Positions 1-8,192 of a stretch of 64,000 nucleotides of DNA are shown piece by piece. The notes beneath the pieces are model-generated. The model was not told the DNA's origin and ran no database searches. It saw only the letters and a list, made by a program, of their open reading frames with translations. The DNA is from Asanoa hainanensis (GTDB lineage: Bacteria > Actinomycetota > Actinomycetes > Mycobacteriales > Micromonosporaceae), in contig NZ_FZPH01000004.1 of assembly GCF_900188485.1 (NCBI RefSeq), positions 315,304 through 379,303 on the forward strand, in the 5' to 3' direction. A program made the position numbers and the translations under genes. Position 1 is the first letter of the stretch, and each line of letters starts with the position of its first letter.

Positions 1-463
1 CCTCGACGAAGCCGAGCTTCTCCGCGAGGCGCATCGAGCGGTCGTTCGCACTCTGGGTCACGAGCACGATCGGCTCGCCCGGGCACGCGCCGGCGAACCA
101 GTCGAGGGCCGCAGCACAGGCCTCGGCCGCGTATCCGTACCCCCATGCCTTGGGCAGGAACAGGTAGCCGAGATCGACCTCTCCCCGCTCCGGACGGACC
201 CGGTCCTTCGGCCCCAGGTTGCGGCGCTCGAGCATGACTGTGCCGATCATCGCTCCGTCGAGCTCGACGACGAACACCCCCACCCGGCGGCCGGGCACCT
301 CGGGCGTTCGCTCCAACTCGTCCGGCGGCCGCGCGCCGCCGACATAGGCGCCCACTTCCGGCGAGCCGAGCAACTCGATGAACGCGGGACGGTCGCGGGC
401 TTCGGACTCACGAAGCACAAGCCGCTCGGTCCTGATCGGAGCCGGAGGCCAATGGTCTGCCAT
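1..463 (-). CDS. GNAT family N-acetyltransferase, C-terminus cut by window edge
   Basis: Partial gene running off the left edge; 154 codons are visible. The start ATG at 463 opens the pattern 'PIRTERLVLRES', the typical first strand of RimJ/RimL-type GNAT acetyltransferases. Further on, 'GTVMLERRN' and 'DLGYLFLPKAWGYGYAAEA' match the b4 strand and the acetyl-CoA pyrophosphate loop (here G-Y-G-Y-A). 'SMRLAEKLGFVE' is the usual C-terminal GNAT signature. It should transfer an acyl group from acyl-CoA to an amine; the substrate cannot be told. The gene points away from the repeat field upstream of it. Confidence 0.85.
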   Translation of the reverse strand, partial: MADHWPPAPIRTERLVLRESEARDRPAFIELLGSPEVGAYVGGARPPDELERTPEVPGRRVGVFVVELDGAMIGTVMLERRNLGPKDRVRPERGEVDLGYLFLPKAWGYGYAAEACAAALDWFAGACPGEPIVLVTQSANDRSMRLAEKLGFVE

Positions 464-599
464 GGACGCAGACTAGCTACATCGATCAAGCTTGCCGCCC
501 GCAGCGACCTTGCCACTTCCTCTAAAGCATCCTAGGACAATGGTGACGCGGCCCGACCGCGGTGCTTATAACGGTCGGGCCCGAACGCCCATGCCGCAG

Positions 600-1165
600 T
601 TCACCGCTAGCGCTCACTTCCCCCGGGGTGAGTGAGCGCTCACCACCCGCGGCGTTAGTGGGCGCTCACTACCCCGCGGCGTAATGGGCGCTCACTACCC
701 GCGGGGTTAGTGGGCGCCGCGTCGGTGGCGTGCAGCACCACGAGGTCGCGGGTGGCCTCGACCGGGTCTCACCACCCGCGGGGTAAGCGGGCGCCCACCT
801 CCGCGGGGTTAGCGGCCGCCCACCACCTGCGGGTTAGTGGGCGCCCACCACCCACGGGGTTAGCGGGCGCCCACCACCCGCTGGGTTAGCGGGGCTCCCA
901 CCACCCGCTGGGTTAGCGGCGCCCACCACCCGCAAGCGAGTAAGCGCTCAGCACCCACAGGCTTAGTAGGCGCCCACCACCCGCAGAGCGAGTAAGCGCT
1001 CACCACCTACAGGGTTAGTGGGCGCCCACCACCCGCGGAGCGAGTAAGCGCTCACCACCTACAGGGTTAGTGGGCGCCCACCACCCGCGGAGCGAGTAAG
1101 CGTTCAGCACCTACAGGGTTAGTGGGCGCTCACCAACCGCGGGGTTGGTAAGCGCTCGCTCCCCC
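600..1165. repeat. 26-bp tandem repeat field with palindromic cores
   Basis: About twenty imperfect copies of a roughly 26-bp unit, of the form GGGTTAGTGGGCGCCCACCA followed by CCCGCG. Each unit carries a near-perfect palindrome (GTGGGCGCCCAC, GTGAGCGCTCAC or GTAAGCGCTCAC). Towards the right end the two unit types alternate, giving an exact 52-bp higher-order period: the TTAG element falls at 963, 1015, 1067 and 1119. A short stretch near 720-770 interrupts the array. It lies upstream of the GNAT gene and just beyond the stop of the EEP hydrolase. No coding sequence is supported in 464-1199. This is not CRISPR, since there are no constant repeats with unique spacers. Confidence 0.9.
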
Positions 1166-1199
1166 CTCGGCAATCAGCGTGACCGTCTCCGGCGTCAGG

Positions 1200-2006
1200 T
1201 CAGATGTCGATCTCAGCGATCACCGGGTAGTGGTCGCTCGCCCGGTCCGCGGTCGGGGTCCGCACGACGTGGCAGGAGCGGAGGCGGTCGGCCAGGGCCG
1301 GGGTGGCGAACAGGTAGTCCAGACGCATGCCGGAGAACTCCGCCCCGCCCAGGGCGGTCGGTGCGGTCTCGGCGGGGCCGTCGCCGACCGCGCGGAAGAC
1401 GTCCACCAGGCCGGCGGCGTCGAGGGCCGCGATCGCCCTGGTGTCGACGCGGGCGACGGTGGCGACGTCACGATCGCTGCGTTCACGGCCGGGCGGGCGC
1501 CAACGGAGGTGGCGGACGCGGTACGGCGCCGGGAGTGCCGCGAGCCGCTCCTGGTGGTCGGTCCACGGGTCGAGGGTGTTGAGGTCGCCTAGGACCAGGG
1601 CATGCCGGTTACGACCGACGGCTGTCACCAACCAGCGCGCCTCGTGCATACGCCGCCAGCCCCAGTGCGGGTGCAGGTGCGCGCAGATAACGGTGAGCGG
1701 GCCGCCGAGGGTGGCGATCTCCACCCGGGCCGCGGCGTGGTGGAACGGTCGGGCGACGCTGCCGGCGGACAGAACTGTCCACTCCGGACCGACCAGCACC
1801 GCGACCGGCTGACCCCAGGACGAGCGGGCGCGGATCATCCGCATTCCCAGGCGCTCGGCGAGCCAGGGCCCGGAGTCGCCGCGCAGCTCCTGCAGGGCGA
1901 CCACGTCCGGCAGGGCCGAGCCGATCACCTCCGCGATGGGCTCAAGCCGAGTCCCGCGCGAACTGTCGTACCCCCCTGTTTTGATGTTGTAGGTCATCAC
2001 CCGCAT
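1200..2006 (-). CDS. Endonuclease/exonuclease/phosphatase (EEP) family hydrolase
   Basis: 268 aa of the metal-dependent EEP fold, which cleaves phosphodiesters or phosphomonoesters of nucleic acids, inositides or lipids. Visible motifs in order are MTYNI near the N-terminus (Asn ligand), VALQELRG (catalytic Glu), ICAHLHPHWG, VLGDLNTLDPWTDHQ (Asp/Asn pair), LDYLFATP and a C-terminal ASDHYPV (Asp-His). All core catalytic positions are present. The reading frame overlaps the 3' end of the PAP2 gene by 65 bp, so a shorter start (second Met, three codons on) is possible. As the last gene of a lipid/phosphate-type operon, a phospholipid or phosphate-ester substrate is plausible but not shown. No signal peptide. 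Confidence 0.85.
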   Translation of the reverse strand: MRVMTYNIKTGGYDSSRGTRLEPIAEVIGSALPDVVALQELRGDSGPWLAERLGMRMIRARSSWGQPVAVLVGPEWTVLSAGSVARPFHHAAARVEIATLGGPLTVICAHLHPHWGWRRMHEARWLVTAVGRNRHALVLGDLNTLDPWTDHQERLAALPAPYRVRHLRWRPPGRERSDRDVATVARVDTRAIAALDAAGLVDVFRAVGDGPAETAPTALGGAEFSGMRLDYLFATPALADRLRSCHVVRTPTADRASDHYPVIAEIDI

Positions 2007-3441
2007 CCGCGACCACCGCCTCGGCGTTGGGGCGCACGACCAGATAGAGGAGGCCGATCCAGAGCGCGGTCAGCAACATGGCGCCCAGCAGGTCGCTGGG
2101 ATGGTGCATGCCCCGATAGAACCGGGAGGTAGCGACGACGAGCGGCATCACCACGGCGGCGACGACCGTGAGCCAGCGCCACCAGCGGTCGGTGCGCGCC
2201 ATCACGATCAGCGCGATCGTGGTCCACAGGCACAACGTCGCGGCGATGTGACCGCTGGGGAAGGCGGCGGTCGGCAGGTTCTGGTCGAGGTGCGGCACGT
2301 CGGGGCGCGGACGGTCGACGGCGGCGGCCGACGCCAGGAACAGGGTCAGCTCGCCGACCATCACCAGCGCGAGGAACACGATCGGCCGCCATTGTCGCCA
2401 GCGTGCCACGACGAGCGTGCAGAAGACGAGCGACACGGCGAGGATCGTGTGGGTGTCACCGGCCTTGCTCGCGGCGTGGCTCCAGCCGTCGAGGGTCGCG
2501 GTGCGGTGCTCGGCGAACCAGCGCGGCACCGCCGTGTCGAGGGTCGCCAGCACGGTGCCGTCGGCGTGGTAGCTCGCCCAGACGCCGAATCCGAACAACG
2601 CACCGAGTACGAGCACCCAGCCGACCAGCACCTCGGCCGTCTCCACCCAGGGGTGCGGCAGCACCTTGCTTTCGGCCGGCGCCGGCTCGAGGGCTTCCGC
2701 GGCTTCGGGCTCGAGGCCTTCGGTAAGCGCGGGCTCGGGGCGGTGTTCCTCGCGGCGCCAGAGGCGGAAGGCGTACAACGTGATGCCGAGCCACGCGGCG
2801 CCGAGCAGCCAGCCGGCCAGCACGTCGGAGACGAAGTGCACGCCCAGGGCGATCCGGCTTAGGCCGATGACGGTGACCAGGGTCGCGACCGCGGTAATGG
2901 CCAGGGGTCGCCATTTCTTCGGCACCGCGGGCAGGAAGACGAGCAGAAGGGAGCCGTAGACGACGAACGAGCCGAGCGAGTGCCCGCTGGGGAAGCTGTT
3001 GCCGGGCGCGTGGGCGACGGGCACGTCGACCACCGGCCGCAGCCGGCCGACCAGCAGCTTGATCGTCGGCTCAAGCGCGAGGGCACCCAGTCCGGAGACG
3101 ATCACGAACACGGCGAGCCGGGCGCGGCGCCGGATCAGCAGCACGGCGACGGCGAGGCTGACCACCCAGACCTTGAGCCCTCCGCCGAGGCCGGTGACAA
3201 ACCGGATGACGTCGAGGAGACCTTCGTGGTCGGCCACGTACCCGTTGACGGAATCGGCGACCCCGTGGTCGAGGTCGTAGAGCGGCCCGAACCGGAACCG
3301 GACCAGCGCGAGCAGCACGCCGAACGCGATGCCCGCGACGACGACCGCGACGAGGCCGACGAGGCTGCGCGCGGTGAAATGCTCGAGCGCGCGACGCGGT
3401 ATTCGGGCTTCGGTGTCGCGGGTGTCTGTGCCGACCGTCAT
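1942..3441 (-). CDS. Double PAP2-family membrane phosphatase
   Basis: 499 aa, predicted polytopic membrane protein carrying two complete PAP2 (type 2 phosphatidic acid phosphatase) modules. The first module shows KLLVGRLRP, then NSFPSGHS and SRIALGVHFVSD. The second shows RPRPDVPH, then AAFPSGHI and SRFYRGMHHPSD. These are the KX6RP / PSGH / SRX5HX3D signatures with their catalytic histidines. Such enzymes dephosphorylate phosphatidate, undecaprenyl-PP or similar lipids at the membrane. The frame stays open to 3477, but ATG at 3441 (MTVGTDTRD) is preferred. It starts 10 bp after the BrkB gene stop, suggesting an operon. Having two active-looking modules in one chain is unusual. Confidence 0.88.
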   Translation of the reverse strand: MTVGTDTRDTEARIPRRALEHFTARSLVGLVAVVVAGIAFGVLLALVRFRFGPLYDLDHGVADSVNGYVADHEGLLDVIRFVTGLGGGLKVWVVSLAVAVLLIRRRARLAVFVIVSGLGALALEPTIKLLVGRLRPVVDVPVAHAPGNSFPSGHSLGSFVVYGSLLLVFLPAVPKKWRPLAITAVATLVTVIGLSRIALGVHFVSDVLAGWLLGAAWLGITLYAFRLWRREEHRPEPALTEGLEPEAAEALEPAPAESKVLPHPWVETAEVLVGWVLVLGALFGFGVWASYHADGTVLATLDTAVPRWFAEHRTATLDGWSHAASKAGDTHTILAVSLVFCTLVVARWRQWRPIVFLALVMVGELTLFLASAAAVDRPRPDVPHLDQNLPTAAFPSGHIAATLCLWTTIALIVMARTDRWWRWLTVVAAVVMPLVVATSRFYRGMHHPSDLLGAMLLTALWIGLLYLVVRPNAEAVVADAGDDLQHQNRGVRQFARDSA

Positions 3442-3451
3442 GCGGCTTTCG

Positions 3452-4453
3452 TTACCCGGAAGTCGTCTCGGGCACACCCTCGGCCGAGCGGCGCTGCTCG
3501 ATCGGCTTCCAGAGGTCAGGCTCGGCGGGTTCGGGCGCGCCGACCCGCAACCCTTCGAGCTGCGCGGTGAAGGCGAGCCCGAAGAAGAAGGCCACGCCGG
3601 TCAGGTTCGCCCAGAGGAGCAACGCCATGATCCCGGTCAGGGCGCCGTAGGTCTGGTTGAAGCTCTCGGCCAGCGAGACGTAGAGGGCGAGCAGCAGGCT
3701 GGCGGCGATCCAGAGCACGGTCGTGATGCCGGCGCCGAACAACAGCCAGGAGAGGGCCGGCTGCCGGCGACGCGGCGCGTGCCGGAACAGCACGGCGATC
3801 GCGAACACGGTCAACGCGAGGGAGATCGGCCACCGGACCACGTCGAAGACGTCGTGCACCCAGCCACCCCAGCCGTACTCGCGCTGCACCGAGTCACCGA
3901 TCGGCCCCCCGGCGACGAGCAGCAGGAAGCCGAGGAACATCGGCAGACCGGCGGCGAGGGCGAGCGTGGCCGCGCGCAGGTACTTGAACAATGCCGGCCG
4001 GTCGCGCTCGACGCCGTAGATCCGGTTGGCACCGCGCTCCACCTGCGACATCGCCATGGTCAGCGCGACCAGCCCCGTGATCAACCCGAGCCCCAGGGCC
4101 AGCTCCCCGGCGTCCTCGGTGCGCTCGTCGTCGGTCAGGAGCTGGCGAACCACGTCGACGCTGGCACCCGGGGTCAGCGCGATCACGGTGTCGGCGACGA
4201 CCCGACCGCCGGCCTCGACACCGAGGTCGGTGGTCAGACCGGTGAGCGCGATGAGGAACGGAACGACGGCGAGGCAGAGCTGGAACGCGAAGGCCCGGGC
4301 GTGGCTGAACCCGTCGCCGTACCGCAGCCGCACGAACGCGTCGCGCAGCAGATGCCAGCCACCGTGACGGCGCAGCGTGTGCCAGGCGTCGTCGGCGGTG
4401 AGCTGGTCGGAGGACATCAGCCGCGTCTCCGGAACGATCCGGGTCGAACTCAT
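3452..4453 (-). CDS. YihY/BrkB family inner-membrane protein
   Basis: 333 aa with about six hydrophobic segments and the BrkB/YihY ('ribonuclease BN-like') pattern: HTLRRHGGWHLLRDAF at the start, then FAFQLCLAVVPFLIALTGL, and a C-terminal ALTGIMALLLWANLTGVAFF. The function of the family is not settled; the old RNase BN label is wrong, and the protein is membrane-embedded. Start ATG at 4453; a second ATG at 4417 is also possible. The frame runs open to 4702, but that part is the shadow of the upstream kinase gene. It sits 19 bp after the DagK-like stop and 10 bp before the PAP2 start. Confidence 0.85.
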   Translation of the reverse strand: MSSTRIVPETRLMSSDQLTADDAWHTLRRHGGWHLLRDAFVRLRYGDGFSHARAFAFQLCLAVVPFLIALTGLTTDLGVEAGGRVVADTVIALTPGASVDVVRQLLTDDERTEDAGELALGLGLITGLVALTMAMSQVERGANRIYGVERDRPALFKYLRAATLALAAGLPMFLGFLLLVAGGPIGDSVQREYGWGGWVHDVFDVVRWPISLALTVFAIAVLFRHAPRRRQPALSWLLFGAGITTVLWIAASLLLALYVSLAESFNQTYGALTGIMALLLWANLTGVAFFFGLAFTAQLEGLRVGAPEPAEPDLWKPIEQRRSAEGVPETTSG

Positions 4454-4472
4454 GCCCGCGCTCCCCCGCCCG

Positions 4473-5450
4473 TCATCCGACCAGCCATTTGGCGCGCGCG
4501 GCGACCGCGTCGGCGTCGTGTGCGAGGTCGTCGTCGCCGGCCGGACGCGGCACGCAGAGCCAGATGGCCCGCGGCTGCACCTCGACCCGCAAGGTCTTGC
4601 CGGCCGGGATGACGTCGCCGTCGAGCTGCCGAGGCTGCGGCCGGTTGCTGGTGACCTGCACCCGGTGACCCCGGTAGGTCTCCATCCGCGGCACTTTCCC
4701 ACGCCGGCTCACCACGGCCCAGATCAGTGCGGCCCAGTGCCCGACGGTACGCGGGGTGAGGATCGCGATGTCAAGCCAGCCGTCGTCGGGCTCGGCCTCC
4801 TTGAACAGCCGCACGCCGCCCTGCAGCCGACCGACGTTGGCGATCAGCACGGACCGCGCGCGCCGCCGCATCGGCGGCCGGTCGTCGATGCGCACGGAGA
4901 TCCGCATCGGCCGGTCACGCAGGTGCTTGAGACCACCGAAGATGTACGCGGGCCAGCCGATCCGCGCCTTGGTCGACTCGGAGGTCGACCCGAGCATCTG
5001 GGCGTCGAACCCCATGCCGGCCATGACGGTGAAGTAGCGCTTCTCGTCACGCCCCTTGACCAGCCCGAGGTCGAGCCGCCGCCGACCGCCTTCGACCGCG
5101 ACCGCGATGCCGGCGGGCAGATCGCCGGACAGGCCCAGGTTGGCGGCGAGCAGGTTGCCGGTGCCGCTGGGCAGCACGGCAAGCGCCGCTTCGGTGCCGA
5201 CCAGGCCGGAGGCGCAGGCCATGATGGTGCCGTCGCCACCGAAGGCGAACACCACTTCAGCGCCGGCCTCGACCGCCGCGCGACTCTGCCCGCGCCCCGG
5301 ATCCTCGACGGTCGTCTCGTACCACTCCGGAGCCGGCCAGCCCGCCTTACCCAGGGCCTTGTCCAAGGCGGAGCGCAGGTCGTCAGGATCGTCCAGCTTG
5401 GCCGGATTGACCACAACGGCCGAGCGCACCCCGGAACGACGGACCTCCAC
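4473..5450 (-). CDS. Diacylglycerol/lipid kinase family protein (DAGK catalytic domain)
   Basis: 325 aa. It starts GTG at 5450 (VEVRRSGVRSAVVVNPAKLD), which places the conserved 'VVVNP' strand near the N-terminus as usual; an ATG at 5516 would add a non-conserved tail. The nucleotide-binding GGDGTIMACASGL and the PSGTGNLLAANLG loop of the DAGKc/YegS fold are clear, and the C-terminal half has the YegS-type b-sandwich with LDLGLVKG and PRQLDGDVIPAG. It likely phosphorylates a diacylglycerol, sphingoid or prenol-type lipid at the membrane. First gene of a four-gene minus-strand operon with BrkB, PAP2-PAP2 and EEP, so a kinase and lipid phosphatases are co-expressed. Confidence 0.88.
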   Translation of the reverse strand: MEVRRSGVRSAVVVNPAKLDDPDDLRSALDKALGKAGWPAPEWYETTVEDPGRGQSRAAVEAGAEVVFAFGGDGTIMACASGLVGTEAALAVLPSGTGNLLAANLGLSGDLPAGIAVAVEGGRRRLDLGLVKGRDEKRYFTVMAGMGFDAQMLGSTSESTKARIGWPAYIFGGLKHLRDRPMRISVRIDDRPPMRRRARSVLIANVGRLQGGVRLFKEAEPDDGWLDIAILTPRTVGHWAALIWAVVSRRGKVPRMETYRGHRVQVTSNRPQPRQLDGDVIPAGKTLRVEVQPRAIWLCVPRPAGDDDLAHDADAVAARAKWLVG

Positions 5451-6262
5451 GCAGCAAAGTGTGCAGGACCGCAACGGTTTCGGCGACCCGAACTCCCTTC
5501 GGGTGCCGATCCCCACTTTCCGGCATGAGTTACGCCCGCGCGGGGCAGGGCCACCCGCAGGCCCGGCTGCCGGCCATCGCCATACCGGCGGCCACGCACC
5601 GCACGGCTAGGGCGCCGAGTCGGTCATGACCAGAAGACGCGGCACGCCATGCGACGGCCTTGCCCACATCAAGCACGATCCGGTCAGGTCCGCGCGGGCT
5701 CGGTTCGCGTGGCATCGCCATGATCCGGACGGATGCGCCGTGCCCGAGCTCGCGGCAGCACCATCCGGTCAGATCCGCAAAGCCCCGACCCACACCAACA
5801 CCGCACGGTCAGACCCGCGCAGCGCCAGCCCACATCAACACCGCACGGTCAGACCCGCGCAGCGCCAGCCCACATCAACACCGCACGGTCAGACCCGCGC
5901 AGCGCCAGCCCACGTCGACACCGCACGGTCGGGTTCGTGCGCGCTCGCTTGGCCAGCCGGCTTCGGAGCGGGTCCTCGCGGCTCGAATCGCGCCGGCGCC
6001 GCTGGGCGCGTCGACGCCTGTGCTGGGTAGGCCCGCCCGCGGGCGGCCGGAGTGGCCGCCCCGCTCCAGATCCGTTACCGCGTCGGGCTGGCGCCCCGGG
6101 CTTCCGGCTGCGTCAGCCGCCGCGGCGCGGCGGACGGAACAACAGCCCGGACGCCCGGCCAGGGCGCGGTCAGGCCCAGCGCGGTCAGGCCCAGCGCGGG
6201 CGGGCCTGGTGTGGGGTTGCGGGCGGTGCGATGATCGCGATCTGTTGACGGGAGGCGTTTGC
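5451..6262. other. 812-bp non-coding stretch with tandem repeats
   Basis: No reading frame here looks like a real protein. The long open frame on the plus strand (from 5660) is kept open by low-complexity repeats. Besides the 40-bp array listed separately, there is a short 15-bp repetition at about 6166-6205 (GGTCAGGCCCAGCGC, two to three copies). The stretch lies between the divergent DagK-type operon and the DUF1295 gene, so promoters of both should be inside it. Confidence 0.6.
5781..5940. repeat. 40-bp tandem repeat, four copies
   Basis: Exact 40-bp period: 5821-5860 and 5861-5900 are identical (AGCGCCAGCCCACATCAACA then CCGCACGGTCAGACCCGCGC). 5781-5820 and 5901-5940 are diverged flanking copies. 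Further half-copies with GGTCAG can be seen at about 5680 and 5768. Forty is not a multiple of three, so the array shifts frame with each copy and cannot encode a repeated peptide. Confidence 0.92.
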
Positions 6263-7186
6263 GTGGACAGGCGTGTTGTTTCGCGGAGCCGGTCGATGGT
6301 GGTCGTTCTCGGTGCTTATCTGCTCGCGTTCGGCGCCGCTTGGGTCGTGATCGTCGTTTCGCCTCCTTCCTGGCATCCCTTGTTGGCCGCGTTCGTTGCC
6401 GATGTGGTCGCCACGCTCGTTGTCTTCGCGTTGTCGATGGCGTTCGACAACGCGAGCCTCTACGACCCGTACTGGAGCGTCGCCCCGCCTGTCGTCGCCG
6501 CGTGGTGGGTCGCTGTCGCGGGCAGTGGCGACACCGTGCGGCAGGTGCTCGTCGTCGGGCTGATCAGCGTCTGGGCCGTGCGGCTCACCGGCAACTGGGC
6601 CTACGGCTGGACGGGTCTGCACAAGGTCGACTGGCGCTACGACCAGCTGCGGGTGACCCGCGGCCGGGTGCCGTGGTGGGTGGTCAACCTGGGCGGCATC
6701 CAGCTCATGCCCACGGTCGTCGTTTACATCGGTCTGCTCTCCGTCTGGCCTGCCCTTGCCGGCTCACGTCCCTTCGGTTTGCTCGATGTGGTCGCCACGC
6801 TGGTCACTGCCGGCGCGATCGCGTTGGAGGCCGTGGCGGACCTGCAACTGCACCGTTTCGCGGCCGCGGCGGCGAACCGCGGCCGCATCCTGGCGACCGG
6901 TGTCTGGCGGCGCACGCGCCATCCGAACTATCTCGGTGAGATCGCCCTCTGGTGGGGGTTGTGGCTCTTCGGCCTGGCCGCCGCGCCGAGCTGGTGGTGG
7001 ACGGGTGTCGGGCCGCTGGCCATGGTGGTGCTCTTCAAGACCGCGAGCATTCCGCTCATGGACCGCCGGTCGTTGGAGCGCCGCAGCGGCTATGCCGACC
7101 ACATGCGCGAGGTGCCCGCGCTGTTGCCCCGACTGCGTGGACCGCACCGTCAGCTCACCGCCCCGAACGCCACCGAGCACCACTGA
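6263..7186 (+). CDS. DUF1295-type (steroid 5-alpha-reductase/ICMT-like) membrane protein
   Basis: 307 aa, multi-pass. GTG start at 6263 is preceded by GGGAGG. The pattern NASLYDPYWSVAPP, then LISVWAVRLTGNWAYGWTGLHKVDWRY, matches DUF1295. The C-terminal ATGVWRRTRHPNYLGEIALWWG is the shared ICMT/steroid-reductase signature that binds the cofactor at the membrane. MDRRSLERRSGYADHMREVPALLP closes the family. It probably acts on a lipid substrate by reduction or methylation; which of the two cannot be told. The long upstream in-frame extension is repeat DNA and was discarded. Confidence 0.85.
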   Translation: MDRRVVSRSRSMVVVLGAYLLAFGAAWVVIVVSPPSWHPLLAAFVADVVATLVVFALSMAFDNASLYDPYWSVAPPVVAAWWVAVAGSGDTVRQVLVVGLISVWAVRLTGNWAYGWTGLHKVDWRYDQLRVTRGRVPWWVVNLGGIQLMPTVVVYIGLLSVWPALAGSRPFGLLDVVATLVTAGAIALEAVADLQLHRFAAAAANRGRILATGVWRRTRHPNYLGEIALWWGLWLFGLAAAPSWWWTGVGPLAMVVLFKTASIPLMDRRSLERRSGYADHMREVPALLPRLRGPHRQLTAPNATEHH

Positions 7187-7283
7187 GGACCATCGCCCCA
7201 CGGACCGCCTTCGCCACCCTTGGTGGCCAGCTCGATATCCATGCAGGCAGATTAGAACGTACGTACGACAATTTTGGTTGGGC

Positions 7284-7313
7284 TTGACTGGCAGCCAAAT
7301 GGCTGCCTATCGT
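7284..7313 (+). promoter_or_regulatory. Candidate promoter of the ArsR-SRPBCC gene with an operator in the spacer
   Basis: TTGACT at 7284-7289 and TATCGT at 7308-7313 give an 18-bp spaced -35/-10 pair about 50 bp before the GTG start. The spacer is filled exactly by the perfect palindrome GGCAGCC-AAAT-GGCTGCC (7290-7307). Binding of the dimeric regulator there would block RNA polymerase, which indicates autoregulation. Confidence 0.7.
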
Positions 7314-7329
7314 GGCGCGACAACAAAAC

Positions 7330-7345
7330 GCAGCCAAACGGCTGC
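7330..7345. promoter_or_regulatory. Second ArsR-type operator
   Basis: GCAGCC-AAAC-GGCTGC repeats the palindrome of 7290-7307 with one base changed in the centre. It lies between the promoter and the ribosome-binding site (GAGGTGAGA, 7350-7358) of the regulator. The centres of the two sites are about 39 bp apart. Confidence 0.75.
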
Positions 7346-7363
7346 ATGTGAGGTGAGAAGCCA

Positions 7364-8143
7364 GTGGATCTGGTGTTCAAGGCCCTGGCCGACCCGAGCC
7401 GCCGGGAGCTGCTCGACTCGCTGAACGCGCGCAACGGCCAGACGCTGCGCGAGCTCTGCGCGGGCCTCGACATGGCCCGGCAGTCGGTCAGCAAACACCT
7501 CGCCGTGCTGGAGGCCGCCGAGCTCGTCACGACGGTCCGGCACGGCCGCGAAAAGCTGCACTACCTCAACGCCGCGCCGGTGAACGCGATCGCCGACCGC
7601 TGGATCAGCCGGTACGACCGTGCGCGCACGCAGGCCCTCGCCGACCTCAAGACCGCATTGGAGCAGACGCCGATGAGCAGGCCAGAGTTCGTCTACACCA
7701 CGTACATCAACACGACGCCGGAACGGCTGTGGCAGGCGCTGACCGACCCGGCCTTCACGAAGCGCTACTGGGGCGTCGAGTTCGAGACCGACTGGTCCGT
7801 CGGCGCGGGAATGACCTGGCACGCGGAAGGCGCCCGAATCGCCGACCCGGAGCAGGTGGTCGTCGTGTCCGAGCCGTACTCCCGGCTGTCCTATACCTGG
7901 CACACCTTCACCGCCGACTGGGCTAAGGCATCCGGAGTCGCGGAGGAAGACCGGGCCGCCTTCGCCGCCGAGCCACGGTCCACAGTGACCTTCGAGCTCG
8001 AGCCGGCCGGCGACGCGGTCAAGCTCACGGTGACCCACCACGGCTTCGCACCCGGCAGCGCCGTGCTCAGCGCCATCAACACCGGCTGGCCGCAGATCAT
8101 CGCCAGCCTCAAGACGCTGATGGAGACGGGCGCACCGCTGTAG
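7364..8143 (+). CDS. ArsR-family regulator fused to SRPBCC (AHSA1) domain
   Basis: 259 aa, GTG start after GAGGTGAGA. Residues 1-95 are an ArsR winged helix (FKALADPSRRELLDSL, then MARQSVSKHLAVLEAAELV). Residues about 105-255 are an SRPBCC/AHSA1 ligand-binding fold (FVYTTYINTTPERLWQALTD, YWGVEFETDWSVG, and LTVTHHGF near the end). Such fusions repress their own gene and release DNA when a small hydrophobic ligand enters the SRPBCC pocket. No cysteine metal site is seen. Two matching operators lie just upstream. The stop is only two bases before the next regulatory palindrome. Confidence 0.88.
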   Translation: MDLVFKALADPSRRELLDSLNARNGQTLRELCAGLDMARQSVSKHLAVLEAAELVTTVRHGREKLHYLNAAPVNAIADRWISRYDRARTQALADLKTALEQTPMSRPEFVYTTYINTTPERLWQALTDPAFTKRYWGVEFETDWSVGAGMTWHAEGARIADPEQVVVVSEPYSRLSYTWHTFTADWAKASGVAEEDRAAFAAEPRSTVTFELEPAGDAVKLTVTHHGFAPGSAVLSAINTGWPQIIASLKTLMETGAPL

Positions 8144-8145
8144 AT

Positions 8146-8189
8146 TGTCAACCCGAGTTGACAACCGGCGAGCGTCAACGTAGATTGAC
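8146..8189. promoter_or_regulatory. Paired TGTCAAC/GTTGACA palindromes before the HTH-ClpN operon
   Basis: Perfect inverted repeat TGTCAAC-CCGA-GTTGACA at 8146-8163, followed by a half-similar one, GTCAA-CGTAGA-TTGAC, at 8174-8189. The second ends three bases before the ATG of the small HTH gene, so it overlaps the ribosome-binding zone. Likely an operator of the HTH protein or of a stress regulator. It matches neither the HspR (CTTGAGT) nor the ClgR consensus as I know them. Confidence 0.75.
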
Positions 8190-8192
8190 ATC

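Noticed and set aside
600-1165. CRISPR array
   Set aside because: The units are contiguous and diverged with no unique spacers, and no cas genes are near.
5530-5793. 87-aa minus-strand frame
   Set aside because: Starts inside repeat DNA, Ala/Arg-rich, no RBS or homology pattern.
5660-6262. N-terminal extension of the DUF1295 protein
   Set aside because: The open frame runs through minisatellite DNA; the GTG at 6263 with GGGAGG is a proper start.
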